NCBI RefSeq assembly: GCF_024195285.1
Contig: NZ_JALHBS010000007.1
Coordinates: 1 to 64,000, forward strand
Direction: 5' to 3'
Source of the DNA: Aurantimonas marianensis
GTDB lineage: Bacteria > Pseudomonadota > Alphaproteobacteria > Rhizobiales > Rhizobiaceae
Length of the DNA: 64,000 nt
Of this stretch, positions 17,845 to 26,614 are shown piece after piece. Under the pieces are notes generated by a model. The model was not told the origin of the DNA. It made no database searches and saw only the letters and a list, made by a program, of their open reading frames with translations. Within the stretch, counting starts at the first letter, position 1. Every line of letters starts with the position of its first letter. The translations under genes were made by a program, and so were the position numbers.

Positions 17845-18483
17845 ATGCATGGACCCGATCCCGACGATCCGCACCCGGTGAACGGGCATCCACGGGTCGG
17901 CTTTCTCAGGCCGCTCGTCGACCATCCGCAGATCGAAATCGGCGCATATACCTATTACGACGATCCGGCGGGACCGGAACACTTCGTCGAGCGCTGCGTC
18001 AGCCATCTCTATCCCTTCCTGGGCGACCGCCTCGTCATCGGGCGCTTCTGTGCCATCGCCGCCGGCGTTTCGTTCGTCATGAACGGCGCCAATCACGCGA
18101 TGACCGGGATCTCGACCTATCCCTTCAATATCTTCGGCCATGGCTGGGAGGAGGGGTTCGATTTCGCGACCGTCCTCGCCGGCATGAAGGGCGACACGAT
18201 CGTCGGCAACGATGTCTGGATCGGGGAGGGCGCGACGGTCATGCCGGGTGTGACGATCGGCGACGGTGCGATCGTGGCCGCACGGTCTGTTGTGGCCGGA
18301 AACGTGCCGGCCTATGGCATTATCGGGGGCAACCCGGCCAGGCTGATACGCTCGCGGTTTCCGGACCCGACCATCGCGCGACTGCTGCGGATCGCTTGGT
18401 GGGACTGGCCGATCGACAAGATCAGCCGCAATCTCGCAGCGATCCGGGGCGCCGACATCGACACGCTTGAGAAGGCGCAATGA
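17845..18483 (+). CDS. Vat-like xenobiotic O-acetyltransferase (left-handed beta-helix)
   Basis: This 212-residue hexapeptide-repeat acetyltransferase belongs to the XAT group (streptogramin Vat and chloramphenicol CatB enzymes). Family marks are [19 protein letters not shown] near residues 76-94 with the catalytic His83, then the repeat block ([21 protein letters not shown]) and the C-terminal [13 protein letters not shown]. It would transfer acetyl from acetyl-CoA to a hydroxyl of an unknown acceptor as a trimer. It sits between yidC and engB, which are usually neighbours, and its stop overlaps the engB start by 4 bases. Whether it gives antibiotic resistance cannot be told from sequence. 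Confidence 0.88.
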   Translation: MHGPDPDDPHPVNGHPRVGFLRPLVDHPQIEIGAYTYYDDPAGPEHFVERCVSHLYPFLGDRLVIGRFCAIAAGVSFVMNGANHAMTGISTYPFNIFGHGWEEGFDFATVLAGMKGDTIVGNDVWIGEGATVMPGVTIGDGAIVAARSVVAGNVPAYGIIGGNPARLIRSRFPDPTIARLLRIAWWDWPIDKISRNLAAIRGADIDTLEKAQ

Positions 18484-19157
18484 CCATGCCTGACGAAATC
18501 GACCCGGCCGAGACGCTTCTAGAAGCGGCTGATCCCCGCTTTTTCGCGAGGCCCTGGATTTTCGTGCGCGGCGCGCCGGCGATGAAGTTCCTGCCGCCGG
18601 AAGGACCGCCCGAGATTGCCTTCGCCGGTCGCTCGAATGTCGGCAAGTCGTCGCTGATCAACGCGCTGCTCGGCCGCAAGGGTCTGGCCCGAACCACGAA
18701 TACGCCGGGACGAACGCAGGAGTTGAATTTCTTCGTGCCGGACGGCTACGGCGGTGAAACGACGGAGCTGCCGCCGATCGCCCTGGTCGACATGCCCGGC
18801 TATGGCTACGCCAAGGCGCCGAAGGATCAGGTCGACGCCTGGACGCGGCTGGTGTTTTCCTATCTGCGCGGGCGGGTCAGCCTGAAGCGTGTTTTCCTGC
18901 TGGTCGACGCGCGGCATGGGATCAAGCCGAATGACGCGGAGGTGATGGGCCTTTTGGACAAGGCGGCCGTCTCCTACCAGATCGTCCTGACCAAGATCGA
19001 CAAGATCAAGGCGCCGGCCATTCCCAAGCTGATCGAGGCGACCGCGGCCGCGATCGCCAAACGCCCGGCTGCCTTCCCGCGCATCCTGTCGACATCGTCC
19101 GAAAAGGGCGTCGGGCTGGACGATCTCAAGGCCGAGATCCAGTCGCTGGCGGACTGA
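18480..19157 (+). CDS. engB: Ribosome biogenesis GTPase EngB (YsxC/YihA)
   Basis: This 225-residue small GTPase is needed for 50S subunit maturation. Motifs seen are G1 GRSNVGKSS (near residue 50), G3 [12 protein letters not shown]4 LTKIDKI and G5 STSSEKG. The N-terminal 35 residues are longer than in E. coli, as usual in alphaproteobacteria. Its start ATG overlaps the acetyltransferase stop (ATGA), so it is translated at the end of the rpmH-rnpA-yidC gene string. It is convergent with ccdB, with 12 bases between stops. Confidence 0.96.
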   Translation: MTMPDEIDPAETLLEAADPRFFARPWIFVRGAPAMKFLPPEGPPEIAFAGRSNVGKSSLINALLGRKGLARTTNTPGRTQELNFFVPDGYGGETTELPPIALVDMPGYGYAKAPKDQVDAWTRLVFSYLRGRVSLKRVFLLVDARHGIKPNDAEVMGLLDKAAVSYQIVLTKIDKIKAPAIPKLIEATAAAIAKRPAAFPRILSTSSEKGVGLDDLKAEIQSLAD

Positions 19158-19169
19158 GCGCGAAAGCCC

Positions 19170-19469
19170 TCAGAACCCCTGGAAGTCCATGTCGAGCGCG
19201 GCGACGATGGCATCGTGCTCCGACGAAAGGTTTGTGACGCGTTCGCCGAGCGCTGAGAGCGGTATGGCGGAGAGGAACTGCGTCGCCATGACCATTTTCT
19301 TACCGCCGATCTCGAAGATGGGGTTGAGGCGCTTTGCCGGCTTCGGCGCATGTGCGATCGGAAGAAGCGGAACCACGACCCGCGTGTTGAGGGCGTCGAG
19401 TATGTCTGACTGAACATTCAGGACAAGACCGCGCCCGTCACTCAGGGCGTGAACGTCGTGGCGGGCCAT
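19170..19469 (-). CDS. ccdB: CcdB-type toxin (DNA gyrase inhibitor)
   Basis: This 99-residue protein carries the CcdB fold signatures: LVLNVQSDILDALNTRVVVPL, then the P-rich strand and LNPIFEIGGKKMVMATQFLSAIP. Family members poison DNA gyrase. The C-terminus (MDFQGF) differs from the F-plasmid ending, so target binding may differ in detail. It starts at the base immediately after the ccdA stop codon, so the pair is one transcription unit. Confidence 0.92.
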   Translation of the reverse strand: MARHDVHALSDGRGLVLNVQSDILDALNTRVVVPLLPIAHAPKPAKRLNPIFEIGGKKMVMATQFLSAIPLSALGERVTNLSSEHDAIVAALDMDFQGF

Positions 19470-19697
19470 TTAAAACTGGCGATGCTTCGCCAGCGGAATG
19501 CCCTCGGCCTCGACATAGCGATTGGAACTGGCCAGGGCGTCCTGGTTTGCCTCCTGCCATTGCGCGGCATGGACGGCGCGAACGGCCTTGGCGATCCCGT
19601 CCTCCGCCGCTTTCGCAAGGTCGATCTTCAGAGCCTTCGCTTCCGCAAAGAGTGTCGGATCGATCGCGAGACTGGCGGTGCGTGCAGGGTCTGGCAT
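19470..19697 (-). CDS. ccdA: CcdA-type antitoxin
   Basis: This 75-residue antitoxin has an N-terminal ribbon-helix-helix part (RTASLAIDPTLFAEAKALKID) expected to bind its own promoter, and a C-terminal tail (QDALASSNRYVEAEGIPLAKHRQF in pieces) that matches the CcdB-neutralising segment. ATG 19697 is preceded by GGAG at about 9 bases; a GTG seven codons upstream is less likely. CcdA proteins are labile and repress the operon together with CcdB. Confidence 0.9.
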   Translation of the reverse strand: MPDPARTASLAIDPTLFAEAKALKIDLAKAAEDGIAKAVRAVHAAQWQEANQDALASSNRYVEAEGIPLAKHRQF

Positions 19698-19724
19698 GGG
19701 GGTGGTCTCCAGGGTCACACAGCG

Positions 19725-19753
19725 AAGCTAAGCGCCGGATCGAGCGAGAGCAA
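19725..19753 (-). promoter_or_regulatory. Candidate ccdAB promoter
   Basis: On the minus strand TTGCTC (19748-19753) and TAGCTT (19725-19730) are spaced 17 bases apart, with the ccdA ATG about 28 bases downstream of the -10 box. This is a reasonable sigma-70-type match at the right place; no palindromic CcdA operator was identified. Confidence 0.45.
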
Positions 19754-19805
19754 TGGCGTCGTTCTTGTCGGAGCATGCCTTTGTCGACCAACCATCGACG
19801 TTCCT

Positions 19806-20264
19806 TCAGCCGTCCTTCTTCAGCAGCCGCTCGCGGATATGCGCCTCGATCCGGTCGCAGACATCGCGATAGGCGTCGAGAATCTGGTCCCGACTGCCGT
19901 CCGCAGCGGACGGGTCCGGCATCGGCCAGAACTCGATGTCGACCGAGGCGGTGCCGGTCGCGTCGAGAGCGGCGTGGTGCGCCTCCGGCGCCATGGTGAC
20001 GATCAGGTCGAAATAGCCGTCCTCCAGATCCTCGAAGCGCTGCGGCCTATAGTCGCCGAGGCTGAGGCCGCGCTCGGCCAGCACGATGTCGACGAAGGGA
20101 TCGCGCTGTCCGCTGCGAACACCGGCCGAGGCGATGTAGACCGAGGCGGGAAGGATCGATCGGGCGATTGCCTCGGCGATCGGCGAGCGGATCGCGTTCA
20201 TGCCGCAGACGAACAGCAGCGATGAGACCGCCGCCTTGCCGGTGGGGTTGGCCGCCCTGGTCAT
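19806..20264 (-). CDS. Low-molecular-weight phosphotyrosine phosphatase family protein
   Basis: This 152-residue LMW-PTP/ArsC-like protein has the P-loop Cys20-x5-Arg26-Ser27 (CGMNAIRS) directly after a hydrophobic strand, and the distal general-acid segment WPMPDPS. In Rhizobiales it normally follows UPF0262 and precedes infA; here the gene beyond it is the ccdAB pair. ATG 20264 is chosen, with a GGGGG 9 bases upstream, over a GTG at 20318. The true substrate, protein tyrosine or arsenate, cannot be told. Confidence 0.85.
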   Translation of the reverse strand: MTRAANPTGKAAVSSLLFVCGMNAIRSPIAEAIARSILPASVYIASAGVRSGQRDPFVDIVLAERGLSLGDYRPQRFEDLEDGYFDLIVTMAPEAHHAALDATGTASVDIEFWPMPDPSAADGSRDQILDAYRDVCDRIEAHIRERLLKKDG

Positions 20265-20372
20265 CGGCCGGCCCCCGCTGTTTCCCCATGATAAAATCCC
20301 ACGTCTCGGCCGTCGCACGATACGCCGGATCCTGTGCCGATTGCCGGTTTCATCCGCGGCGCCATCGTGGGC

Positions 20373-20861
20373 TCAGTTCCGCCAGTGCAGAACGCAGATC
20401 AGCGTGAACAGCCGGCGCGCCGTGTCGAGGTCTACGGCGATCTTGCCTTTCAGGCGTTCCATCAGCGTCTGCGATCCGTCATTGTGGATGCCGCGCCGGC
20501 CCATGTCGATCGCCTCGATCTGCTGCGGCGTCGCGCTGCGGATCGCCTCGTAATAGCTGTCGCAGATCAGGAAATAGTCCTTGATCACCCGCCGGAAGGG
20601 GGTGAGCGACAGGATATGGGCGACGACCGGCTCGTCGTCCTCGTTTCGAATGTCGAAGACGAGGCGCTTGTCGGCGAGCGACAGCTTGAGCTTGAAGCGG
20701 CCGCCCTCGGGCGCGCCGGCCGGGTTGAAGACGTTTTCCTCGATGAGGTCGAAGATCGCCACCGCGCGCTCGTGTTCGACGTCCGGCGTTGCCCGGCCGA
20801 TGCTCTCGTCGAGCTCGATGTCAATGAGCTTGCCGCTCTTCTGGTCGCTGCCGCTGGTCAT
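20373..20861 (-). CDS. UPF0262 family protein
   Basis: This 162-residue protein matches the UPF0262 family, which is widespread in alphaproteobacteria and has no assigned function. Conserved stretches include [16 protein letters not shown] near residue 28, [23 protein letters not shown] near 87, and [15 protein letters not shown]. It starts 7 bases after the hisD stop and so probably belongs to the same operon (DUF2948-hisD-UPF0262-LMW-PTP), a conserved gene order in the order. Confidence 0.9.
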   Translation of the reverse strand: MTSGSDQKSGKLIDIELDESIGRATPDVEHERAVAIFDLIEENVFNPAGAPEGGRFKLKLSLADKRLVFDIRNEDDEPVVAHILSLTPFRRVIKDYFLICDSYYEAIRSATPQQIEAIDMGRRGIHNDGSQTLMERLKGKIAVDLDTARRLFTLICVLHWRN

Positions 20862-20868
20862 CGCGCGA

Positions 20869-22161
20869 TCAAAGATTCAGGCGGATCGCCACGGACCGGC
20901 CGTGGGCGTCGAGTCCCTCGACACGGGCTAGTTCGATCGCCGCGGGCCCAAGCGCCCGCAACTGCTCCGGCCCGAGCTTGAGGATCGATGTGCGCTTGAC
21001 GAAGTCGAGAACCGACAGCCCCGACGAGAAACGGGCCGAGCGGGCGGTCGGCAAGACGTGGTTCGAGCCGCCGACATAGTCGCCGATCACCTCCGGCGTA
21101 TGTCGACCGAGAAAGACCGCGCCGGCATTGCGGAGCTTGGCGAACAACCCATCGGGGTCCTCGACCGCGAGTTCCAGATGTTCGGGCGCGATCCGGTCCG
21201 ACAGGGCAGGAGCCTCGGCAAGGGACGCCACAACGATGATGGCGCCGTGGTCGCGCCAGCTCGCGCTAGCGGTCGCGCCTCGCGACAGACGCTTGAGTTG
21301 CCGTTCGGCGGCCGCTTCGACCGCGTCGGCGAAGGCGGCATCGTCGGTGAGCAGGATCGACTGCGCCGCCGTGTCGTGCTCGGCCTGGCTCAAGAGGTCG
21401 GCCGCGATCCAGTCCGGATCGTTGGCGCCATCGGCGATTACCAGGATCTCGGACGGCCCGGCGATCATGTCGATGCCGACCGTGCCGAACACCTGACGCT
21501 TGGCGGCGGCGACATAGGCATTGCCGGGGCCGACGATCTTGGTGACCGGCGAGATCGTCTCGGTGCCATAGGCGAAGGCCGCGACCGCCTGGGCGCCGCC
21601 GATCCGGTAGATCTCGTCGATGCCGCAGATCTTCGCCGCGGCGAGCACCAGCGGGTTCAGCGCGCCTCGCATCGCCGGCACCGTCATGGCGATGCGCTCC
21701 ACGCCAGCGACCTTGGCGGGAACGGCGTTCATCAGGACCGAAGAGGGATAGCTCGCCTGGCCGCCCGGAACGTATAGGCCGACCGACTCGACGGCGGTCC
21801 AGCGGCTGCCGAGCTCGACGCCCAGCGCGTCCACATAGCGGTCGTCCTTCGGGCGTTGCCGTTCGTGGTGGCTGGTAATGCGCTCATGCGCGGTCCGCAG
21901 CGCCTGAAGCGTCTCCGGGGGGGTGGCCTGAAAGGCGGCGTCGATCTCGTCCGACTCGACCCGCAATGTATCCGCCGTCAGCTCGAGGCCGTCGAAGCGC
22001 CGGGTCAGGTCGATCAGCGCGGCGTCGCCCTCGGCGCGTACACGTCCGACGATCGCGCGCACCGCGTCATCGACGTCGGCGGCGGATTCGCGTTTGGCGC
22101 CGAGCAGCGCCCGGAACTTCGCCTCGAAATCGACGTCCGTGCTGGTAAGCCTCGACGGCAC
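20869..22161 (-). CDS. hisD: Histidinol dehydrogenase
   Basis: This 430-residue zinc enzyme oxidises L-histidinol to histidine in two NAD+-dependent steps, the last steps of histidine synthesis. Signature segments are [34 protein letters not shown], the zinc-ligand region LLSQAEHD, the catalytic IAPEHLEL and SNHVLPT. The start is GTG 22161 (MPSRLTS). It lies between DUF2948 (51 bases upstream) and UPF0262 (7 bases downstream). Confidence 0.97.
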   Translation of the reverse strand: MPSRLTSTDVDFEAKFRALLGAKRESAADVDDAVRAIVGRVRAEGDAALIDLTRRFDGLELTADTLRVESDEIDAAFQATPPETLQALRTAHERITSHHERQRPKDDRYVDALGVELGSRWTAVESVGLYVPGGQASYPSSVLMNAVPAKVAGVERIAMTVPAMRGALNPLVLAAAKICGIDEIYRIGGAQAVAAFAYGTETISPVTKIVGPGNAYVAAAKRQVFGTVGIDMIAGPSEILVIADGANDPDWIAADLLSQAEHDTAAQSILLTDDAAFADAVEAAAERQLKRLSRGATASASWRDHGAIIVVASLAEAPALSDRIAPEHLELAVEDPDGLFAKLRNAGAVFLGRHTPEVIGDYVGGSNHVLPTARSARFSSGLSVLDFVKRTSILKLGPEQLRALGPAAIELARVEGLDAHGRSVAIRLNL

Positions 22162-22212
22162 TGTGACGATCCCCTCTTGAACTGCGGCGCTGTGGCGACC
22201 GAGCGGCGTCGA

Positions 22213-22680
22213 TCAGGCCGATGGATCGGAGCGGTCGTGCTCCGGCCGGGCCCAGGTGCTCCAGGCGCCGCCGACGTCGCTGAGCTGCGCCTCGATCACC
22301 TCGACGTCCAGCCTTATCGCGGAGCCGCCGGCGAAGACAAGCTCGACGGTTCCGGACGGGGCATCCGTGGGAGTGAAGCGGATGGCCAGCAGCACGAGCA
22401 CCTGATCGCCGTCGGCGGCGTCGAGGCCCGTCCGCTTGACGCTCTGCACCCGGTCGAAATGCAGAACGGCGCGCCGCCGCTCGTATTCGGCCTTGCGGAA
22501 CAGGCGGAAGCGCGAAATTCCCTCGGCGGTTTCCCAGACGAAACGGTTCATCTCGACGACGAATTGCCGCTCCCGGGGCCGGTAGCGACAGTCCCGCAAG
22601 GTGACGACGGCATCCTGGCAATAGGCCGAGAGGATGGCGAGATCGTCGGAATCGACGGCAAGGAGGCGCAGGCGGTCCAT
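22213..22680 (-). CDS. DUF2948 family protein
   Basis: This 155-residue protein of unknown function fits the alphaproteobacterial DUF2948 family by sequence (MDRLRLLAVDSDDLAILSAYCQDAV at the start in pieces, GSAIRLDVEVIEAQLSDVGGAW near the end) and by its position upstream of hisD. In many relatives murA precedes it; here a polysaccharide cluster does instead, so the conserved block is cut at this edge. No signal peptide or membrane span is visible. Confidence 0.88.
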   Translation of the reverse strand: MDRLRLLAVDSDDLAILSAYCQDAVVTLRDCRYRPRERQFVVEMNRFVWETAEGISRFRLFRKAEYERRRAVLHFDRVQSVKRTGLDAADGDQVLVLLAIRFTPTDAPSGTVELVFAGGSAIRLDVEVIEAQLSDVGGAWSTWARPEHDRSDPSA

Positions 22681-22817
22681 CGTGATGAGCGTTGCTTTCT
22701 GTCTGTACGGGTGGACTGAACGGCTTTCTGCACCGCAAACTAGGCCGGCGGATCAAAATGGGAATGGCAATCCCGCCCACCCGGTTCGGGGGGCTGGTAC
22801 CGCGTCCCTTGCCCTCG

Positions 22818-24110
22818 TCATTCAAGCCGGAAGCGGCTGCAAAGCCAGAGGCCGACGATGGCGAGCCATGTCAGCAGCCAGACCGGGTTGCCGCGGCTGA
22901 AGAAGTAGCTCTCGAAGAAGGAATTCAACAAGGCGAATGCGAGGACCATCAGGAGGAAATCCGCCAGGCGGCGGTTTTCCACGGCGGGCCGGGTCGTCAG
23001 ATAATCCTTGAAGGGCAGCAGCACCAGCATCAATGCCGCGACCGCCAGGGTCGGCCATCCGCCCCAGATGGCGATTTCCAGATAGCCGTTGTGGGCATTG
23101 ACGATCAGGCGCGGATCCCAGGACAGCTCGAACGGCGCCTCGGCTTTGTAGACGATGCCGGTATTCCAGAAGGTCTCGACGCCGAAACCCGTCCATTGGT
23201 GATGGCCCATCAGGTCGAGGGCGAAGCGCCACAGGTCGAGACGGCCGGTGAAGGTCGTGCCGGGCAGGACCGCCTGCAGCACGATGTCGAGCGCGGGCGA
23301 AATCGCCGCCCCCAGCGTCAACAGCGCTGTCACGATGATGGCGAGGGACAGCACCGCGATCGGCAGGAGGCGGCCGCCGAAGATCCGGCCGCCGGCAACG
23401 AAGAGGGCGACCAGCGGAACCAGGGCCAGGGTGGTTTTGGAGCCGGTCTTGTAGATGAAGATCGCCGATAGAACCGAGATGACGAAGCCGGTCCACCGAT
23501 CGCCACAGCGCAGCAGGTAGAGCCCGGCGAAAAACAGCATCGCCATTACCGGCCCGGCGACGTTCTTGTGGCTGTAGATGCCACGCCACAGGCCGGCATG
23601 CTGCGGCTCGAACCCGTCCGATCCGTGGATCGCAACTCCGGGATAGGCGGCGATCCCCAGATAGGAGAGCCCGAGAACGACGAGCGCGGCGATGGCGAGC
23701 GCCAGCCGGAAGTCGCGGATCGAGGGCGGCAGGCTGAGCGCGCCGGTCATGGCGAGCATGGCGGCCAGGGTGAACAGGATCGCCCGGATCGCCTCGCCCG
23801 GCGCCTCCGATTGCAGGACCGAAAAGCCCAGCAGGATGATCGTCAACAGCCAGACCGGGCGCAGCAGCGAGAGCGCGACCGCGCGGTCGGTGAACAGGAA
23901 GTGGCCGACGATCGCGACGAGAGCGAGCGCGCTGTAGCCGAGTTGATTGACGATATTGCCCTGAACGTCAGTCTCGTATTCCAGCACAAAGGGCGTGAAG
24001 GAGACCAGCAGAAACGTCAGGATGGTCGCCGCGAAGACGAGCCGAAGCGCCCTGACCGGGTCGTGGACGCCGACGGCGTCAGTTCTGTTCGGGACGGCGA
24101 TATTGTTCAT
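22818..24110 (-). CDS. O-antigen ligase/polymerase family membrane protein (Wzy/WaaL-like)
   Basis: This 430-residue protein has about ten to twelve hydrophobic spans and the Wzy_C/WaaL-type loop (GTTFTGRLDLWRFALDLMGHHQWTGFG near residues 285-311, in pieces, then NAHNGYLEIAIWGG). Such proteins polymerise lipid-linked repeat units in the periplasm or ligate glycan to an acceptor. With the flippase and the Wzz-like protein nearby, a polymerase role (as for ExoQ) is more likely than ligase. The first 32 bases of the gene overlap the 3' end of the upstream GT2 gene, so the two are translationally linked. Confidence 0.88.
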   Translation of the reverse strand: MNNIAVPNRTDAVGVHDPVRALRLVFAATILTFLLVSFTPFVLEYETDVQGNIVNQLGYSALALVAIVGHFLFTDRAVALSLLRPVWLLTIILLGFSVLQSEAPGEAIRAILFTLAAMLAMTGALSLPPSIRDFRLALAIAALVVLGLSYLGIAAYPGVAIHGSDGFEPQHAGLWRGIYSHKNVAGPVMAMLFFAGLYLLRCGDRWTGFVISVLSAIFIYKTGSKTTLALVPLVALFVAGGRIFGGRLLPIAVLSLAIIVTALLTLGAAISPALDIVLQAVLPGTTFTGRLDLWRFALDLMGHHQWTGFGVETFWNTGIVYKAEAPFELSWDPRLIVNAHNGYLEIAIWGGWPTLAVAALMLVLLPFKDYLTTRPAVENRRLADFLLMVLAFALLNSFFESYFFSRGNPVWLLTWLAIVGLWLCSRFRLE

Positions 24111-25059
24111 TGACGAGGCCGAATTCGGCGAGCAGGCGGCCGATGGCGACCTGCATGTGATAAAGCCCGATCACAGGCGACCTGGTATCGAAGGCCAGCC
24201 GTGCCGATCGGAACGGCGAGGCGGCCAGCAAGGCGGCGCTCTTGGCGAGGCGGCGCAACCGGTCGGCCGGCCCGCCGCGACGGCGGCGCTCGATGATCGA
24301 GGAGATCGCGCCATTGCGCAGCCCCCGCGCGTTCAGCCACGAGAATTCGGTGCGCCGGGCGGGTGTGGTTTCGTGGACGGGCGCCTCCGCGCACCAGCCG
24401 AAGGTAAAACCCTTTTCGCGGCAGCGCGAATAGAAGTCGCTGTCGCCGCCGCCGATGAAGTTGAAGGCAGTATCGAGATAGGGGGCGCCGACCGCCTCAA
24501 GGACGGAACGCCGGATCAGGACGTTGCCGGAGGAATAGAGGATCGGCACGGGACCGGTTCGGGCGTAATGCGGCGTGAAAACCGGGTGGCGGGCGTAGCG
24601 GGACTGCCCGTCGCCCTCGAAAACCGGGATCTGCGGCGCGCCGACGAGGTCGACGGCGAGTGTTTCGGCTGTCTCCACCAGCCGCTCGATCCAGGTTTCG
24701 CTGGCAATCTCGTCGTCGTCGATGACCAGAAGATACCGCATCGCCGGGAAGCGCTCGAGGGCCGTCTGCCATCCCGCATTATAGGCCGCGCAGTTGCCGC
24801 GCTCATGGGCGACCAGGATCAAGCCCGGAATTCGGCTGGTTTCGAACAACGCCGCGGCGGCGGCCAATCCCTCGCGGCCTTGCGCATCGTTCTCCATGAC
24901 GATGACCGCGAACCGCCGTTCGGCTTGCTGGGCGGCGAGCGATTCGAGCGTCTTCAGGAGATGCTCCGGCCGCCGGAAGGTCGGCAGGGTGACGACGACC
25001 TCGTACCGCCCGAAATCGAGGTCCGGCGAGATACGCTCGATGGTGATGGCGTCGGTCAT
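24079..25059 (-). CDS. Glycosyltransferase family 2
   Basis: This 326-residue GT-A inverting glycosyltransferase opens with the family pattern VVVTLPTFRRPEHLLKTLESL, then the metal-binding DDDE (LLVIDDDEIASE near residue 130) and a GGGDSDF acceptor-side motif with the following aromatic loop. It should add a sugar to a lipid-linked polysaccharide intermediate at the inner face of the membrane. ATG 25059 gives the family N-terminus; an open frame upstream into the intergenic region has unrelated low-quality sequence. It overlaps the polymerase gene by 32 bases. Confidence 0.9.
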   Translation of the reverse strand: MTDAITIERISPDLDFGRYEVVVTLPTFRRPEHLLKTLESLAAQQAERRFAVIVMENDAQGREGLAAAAALFETSRIPGLILVAHERGNCAAYNAGWQTALERFPAMRYLLVIDDDEIASETWIERLVETAETLAVDLVGAPQIPVFEGDGQSRYARHPVFTPHYARTGPVPILYSSGNVLIRRSVLEAVGAPYLDTAFNFIGGGDSDFYSRCREKGFTFGWCAEAPVHETTPARRTEFSWLNARGLRNGAISSIIERRRRGGPADRLRRLAKSAALLAASPFRSARLAFDTRSPVIGLYHMQVAIGRLLAEFGLVNEQYRRPEQN

Positions 25060-25372
25060 AAGGTGTCGTTCGATCGGATCGCGTGACGGAAGATGGATCG
25101 GAGCAGCTATCAGAACAAAATCAGAAGAAGATGAACGAAGTCTCGACGCGGCGGCGGCAAATCCCGAAATTCGATCGCGCGCTTGGCGTGTCGACCGGAG
25201 GGCGGCCTCCCTCAAGGCGCTTTCCGGTCCACCGTCATGGCGCCTTCGGCGCACTCCACGACATTGCGCAGCGATCACATTGCCGAGAGCTGCCGTCGGA
25301 CATTAGGGCAATGTCAACGCCCGGCTGCGACAATCGGTTTTTTCCTGCAATGCGCGGAGTGATCCGGTCGGA
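25060..25372. promoter_or_regulatory. Divergent control region of the polysaccharide island with repeated GACATTGC motifs
   Basis: These 313 bases separate two divergent glycosyltransferase genes. ACATTGC occurs twice in direct orientation 16 bases apart (25261-25267, 25277-25283) and once inverted as GCAATGT (25308-25314). The outer pair forms a perfect 8-bp inverted repeat GACATTGC/GCAATGTC (25260-25267 and 25308-25315). This arrangement suggests a cooperative operator. On the minus strand a TTGACA lies inside the same block, but no matching -10 box is evident. Confidence 0.45.
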
Positions 25373-26614
25373 ATGCATCTTCTGTTCGTCTCCTCACTCC
25401 TGCCCGACGACGATCCATCGACCGGCTTCGAGATCGCGAACCGCGCCATCGTCGCGGCGTACCGCCACCATGGGGTACGACTGACCTTTGTCGGCTTCCG
25501 CCGGCCGGGATCGCGGCCCGTCAGGGCGGACGAAATCTGCCTCGGCGAACTGGCGATCGAAAATTCCGGGGCGTCGACGCTCCGCAAGGCGGCATGGGTC
25601 GGCGCGGCGTTCGCTCGCAACCTGCCGGTCGGAGCCGCGAAAGTGGCCGGGCTAAGCCGCGCCGAACTTCTCGGCCGTCTGGCCGAAGCGGGGCCGGTGG
25701 ACGGATATGTGCTCAGTTCCGTGCAAATGCCGGCTGCCTATCCCTTCCTGGCGCGCGAAAAACCGTCGATCTTCATCGCTCACAATGTCGAATATCGCTC
25801 CGCCCGTGAAAACGCCCGCAATGCTGGCAGTCTCCACACGCGCGTACTCTTCGGCCGTGAGGCGGCGCTGCTCGAACGCGCCGAGGCAACGATCTGCCGG
25901 GACGCGACGGTCGTCCATACGCTGAGCGAGGATGACCGGGACGGGCTCGGCCTTGCCGGATCCGACAAATGCGTGCCGCTGGCGCTGACCGTCGGCCGCC
26001 CGAACGTCGCCGACACGGGTGAGCGCACCCACGATGTCGGGCTCATCGGCACCTGGAGCTGGGCGCCGAACCGGGTCGGCCTCGACTGGTTCGTCGACGA
26101 GGTCGTGCCGCTGCTTCCCCCCGATATTTCGATCGCGGTGGCCGGGCGCTTCGACGGCCCGGCACCAGCCGCGCGCGCCAACGTCGCTTTTCTCGGCCGT
26201 GTCGAGGACGCCCAGCGGTTCGTCGGCGCCTCGCGTGCGCTTGCCCTGGCGACCAAGGGCGGCACCGGCGTCCAGTTGAAGACGATCGAGACCTTCGAGG
26301 AGGGGATGCCTGCGGTCGCGACGCCGCAGGCCCTGCGCGGGGTCGACCGTGTTCCGGCCAATGTGCGGGTCGCGGATACGCCGCGGGACTTTGCCGACCG
26401 GATCGTCGAGCTCCTCGCCGCCGAACGGGCCGGCCAGCCGCTCCGCCTCGACGGCTCCGCCTTCGCGCGCGCCCAGGCGGCCGCGCTCGATGCCGGGATC
26501 GCCGCCGGTCTGGAGCGGTTCACCGCAACGATCAACGCTCCTCGGGTGCCGGCCACGTCCGCCGGAACCGATTTGGCTTGCCCGCCGCAACTGGTCAGGA
26601 CCGGCGGACGATGA
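25373..26614 (+). CDS. Glycosyltransferase family 4/1-like
   Basis: This 413-residue GT-B glycosyltransferase has the N-terminal half starting LLFVSSLLPDDDPSTGFEIANR and an HNVEYRS motif (near residue 137) common in these enzymes. The C-terminal nucleotide-sugar half contains GTWSWAPNRVGLDWFVDEV, the AVAGRF strand and the GGTGVQLKTIETFEEGMPAVAT donor site. It probably transfers a hexose to the growing glycan. Its stop overlaps the next gene (ATGATG), making a three-gene rightward operon. Confidence 0.9.
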   Translation: MHLLFVSSLLPDDDPSTGFEIANRAIVAAYRHHGVRLTFVGFRRPGSRPVRADEICLGELAIENSGASTLRKAAWVGAAFARNLPVGAAKVAGLSRAELLGRLAEAGPVDGYVLSSVQMPAAYPFLAREKPSIFIAHNVEYRSARENARNAGSLHTRVLFGREAALLERAEATICRDATVVHTLSEDDRDGLGLAGSDKCVPLALTVGRPNVADTGERTHDVGLIGTWSWAPNRVGLDWFVDEVVPLLPPDISIAVAGRFDGPAPAARANVAFLGRVEDAQRFVGASRALALATKGGTGVQLKTIETFEEGMPAVATPQALRGVDRVPANVRVADTPRDFADRIVELLAAERAGQPLRLDGSAFARAQAAALDAGIAAGLERFTATINAPRVPATSAGTDLACPPQLVRTGGR

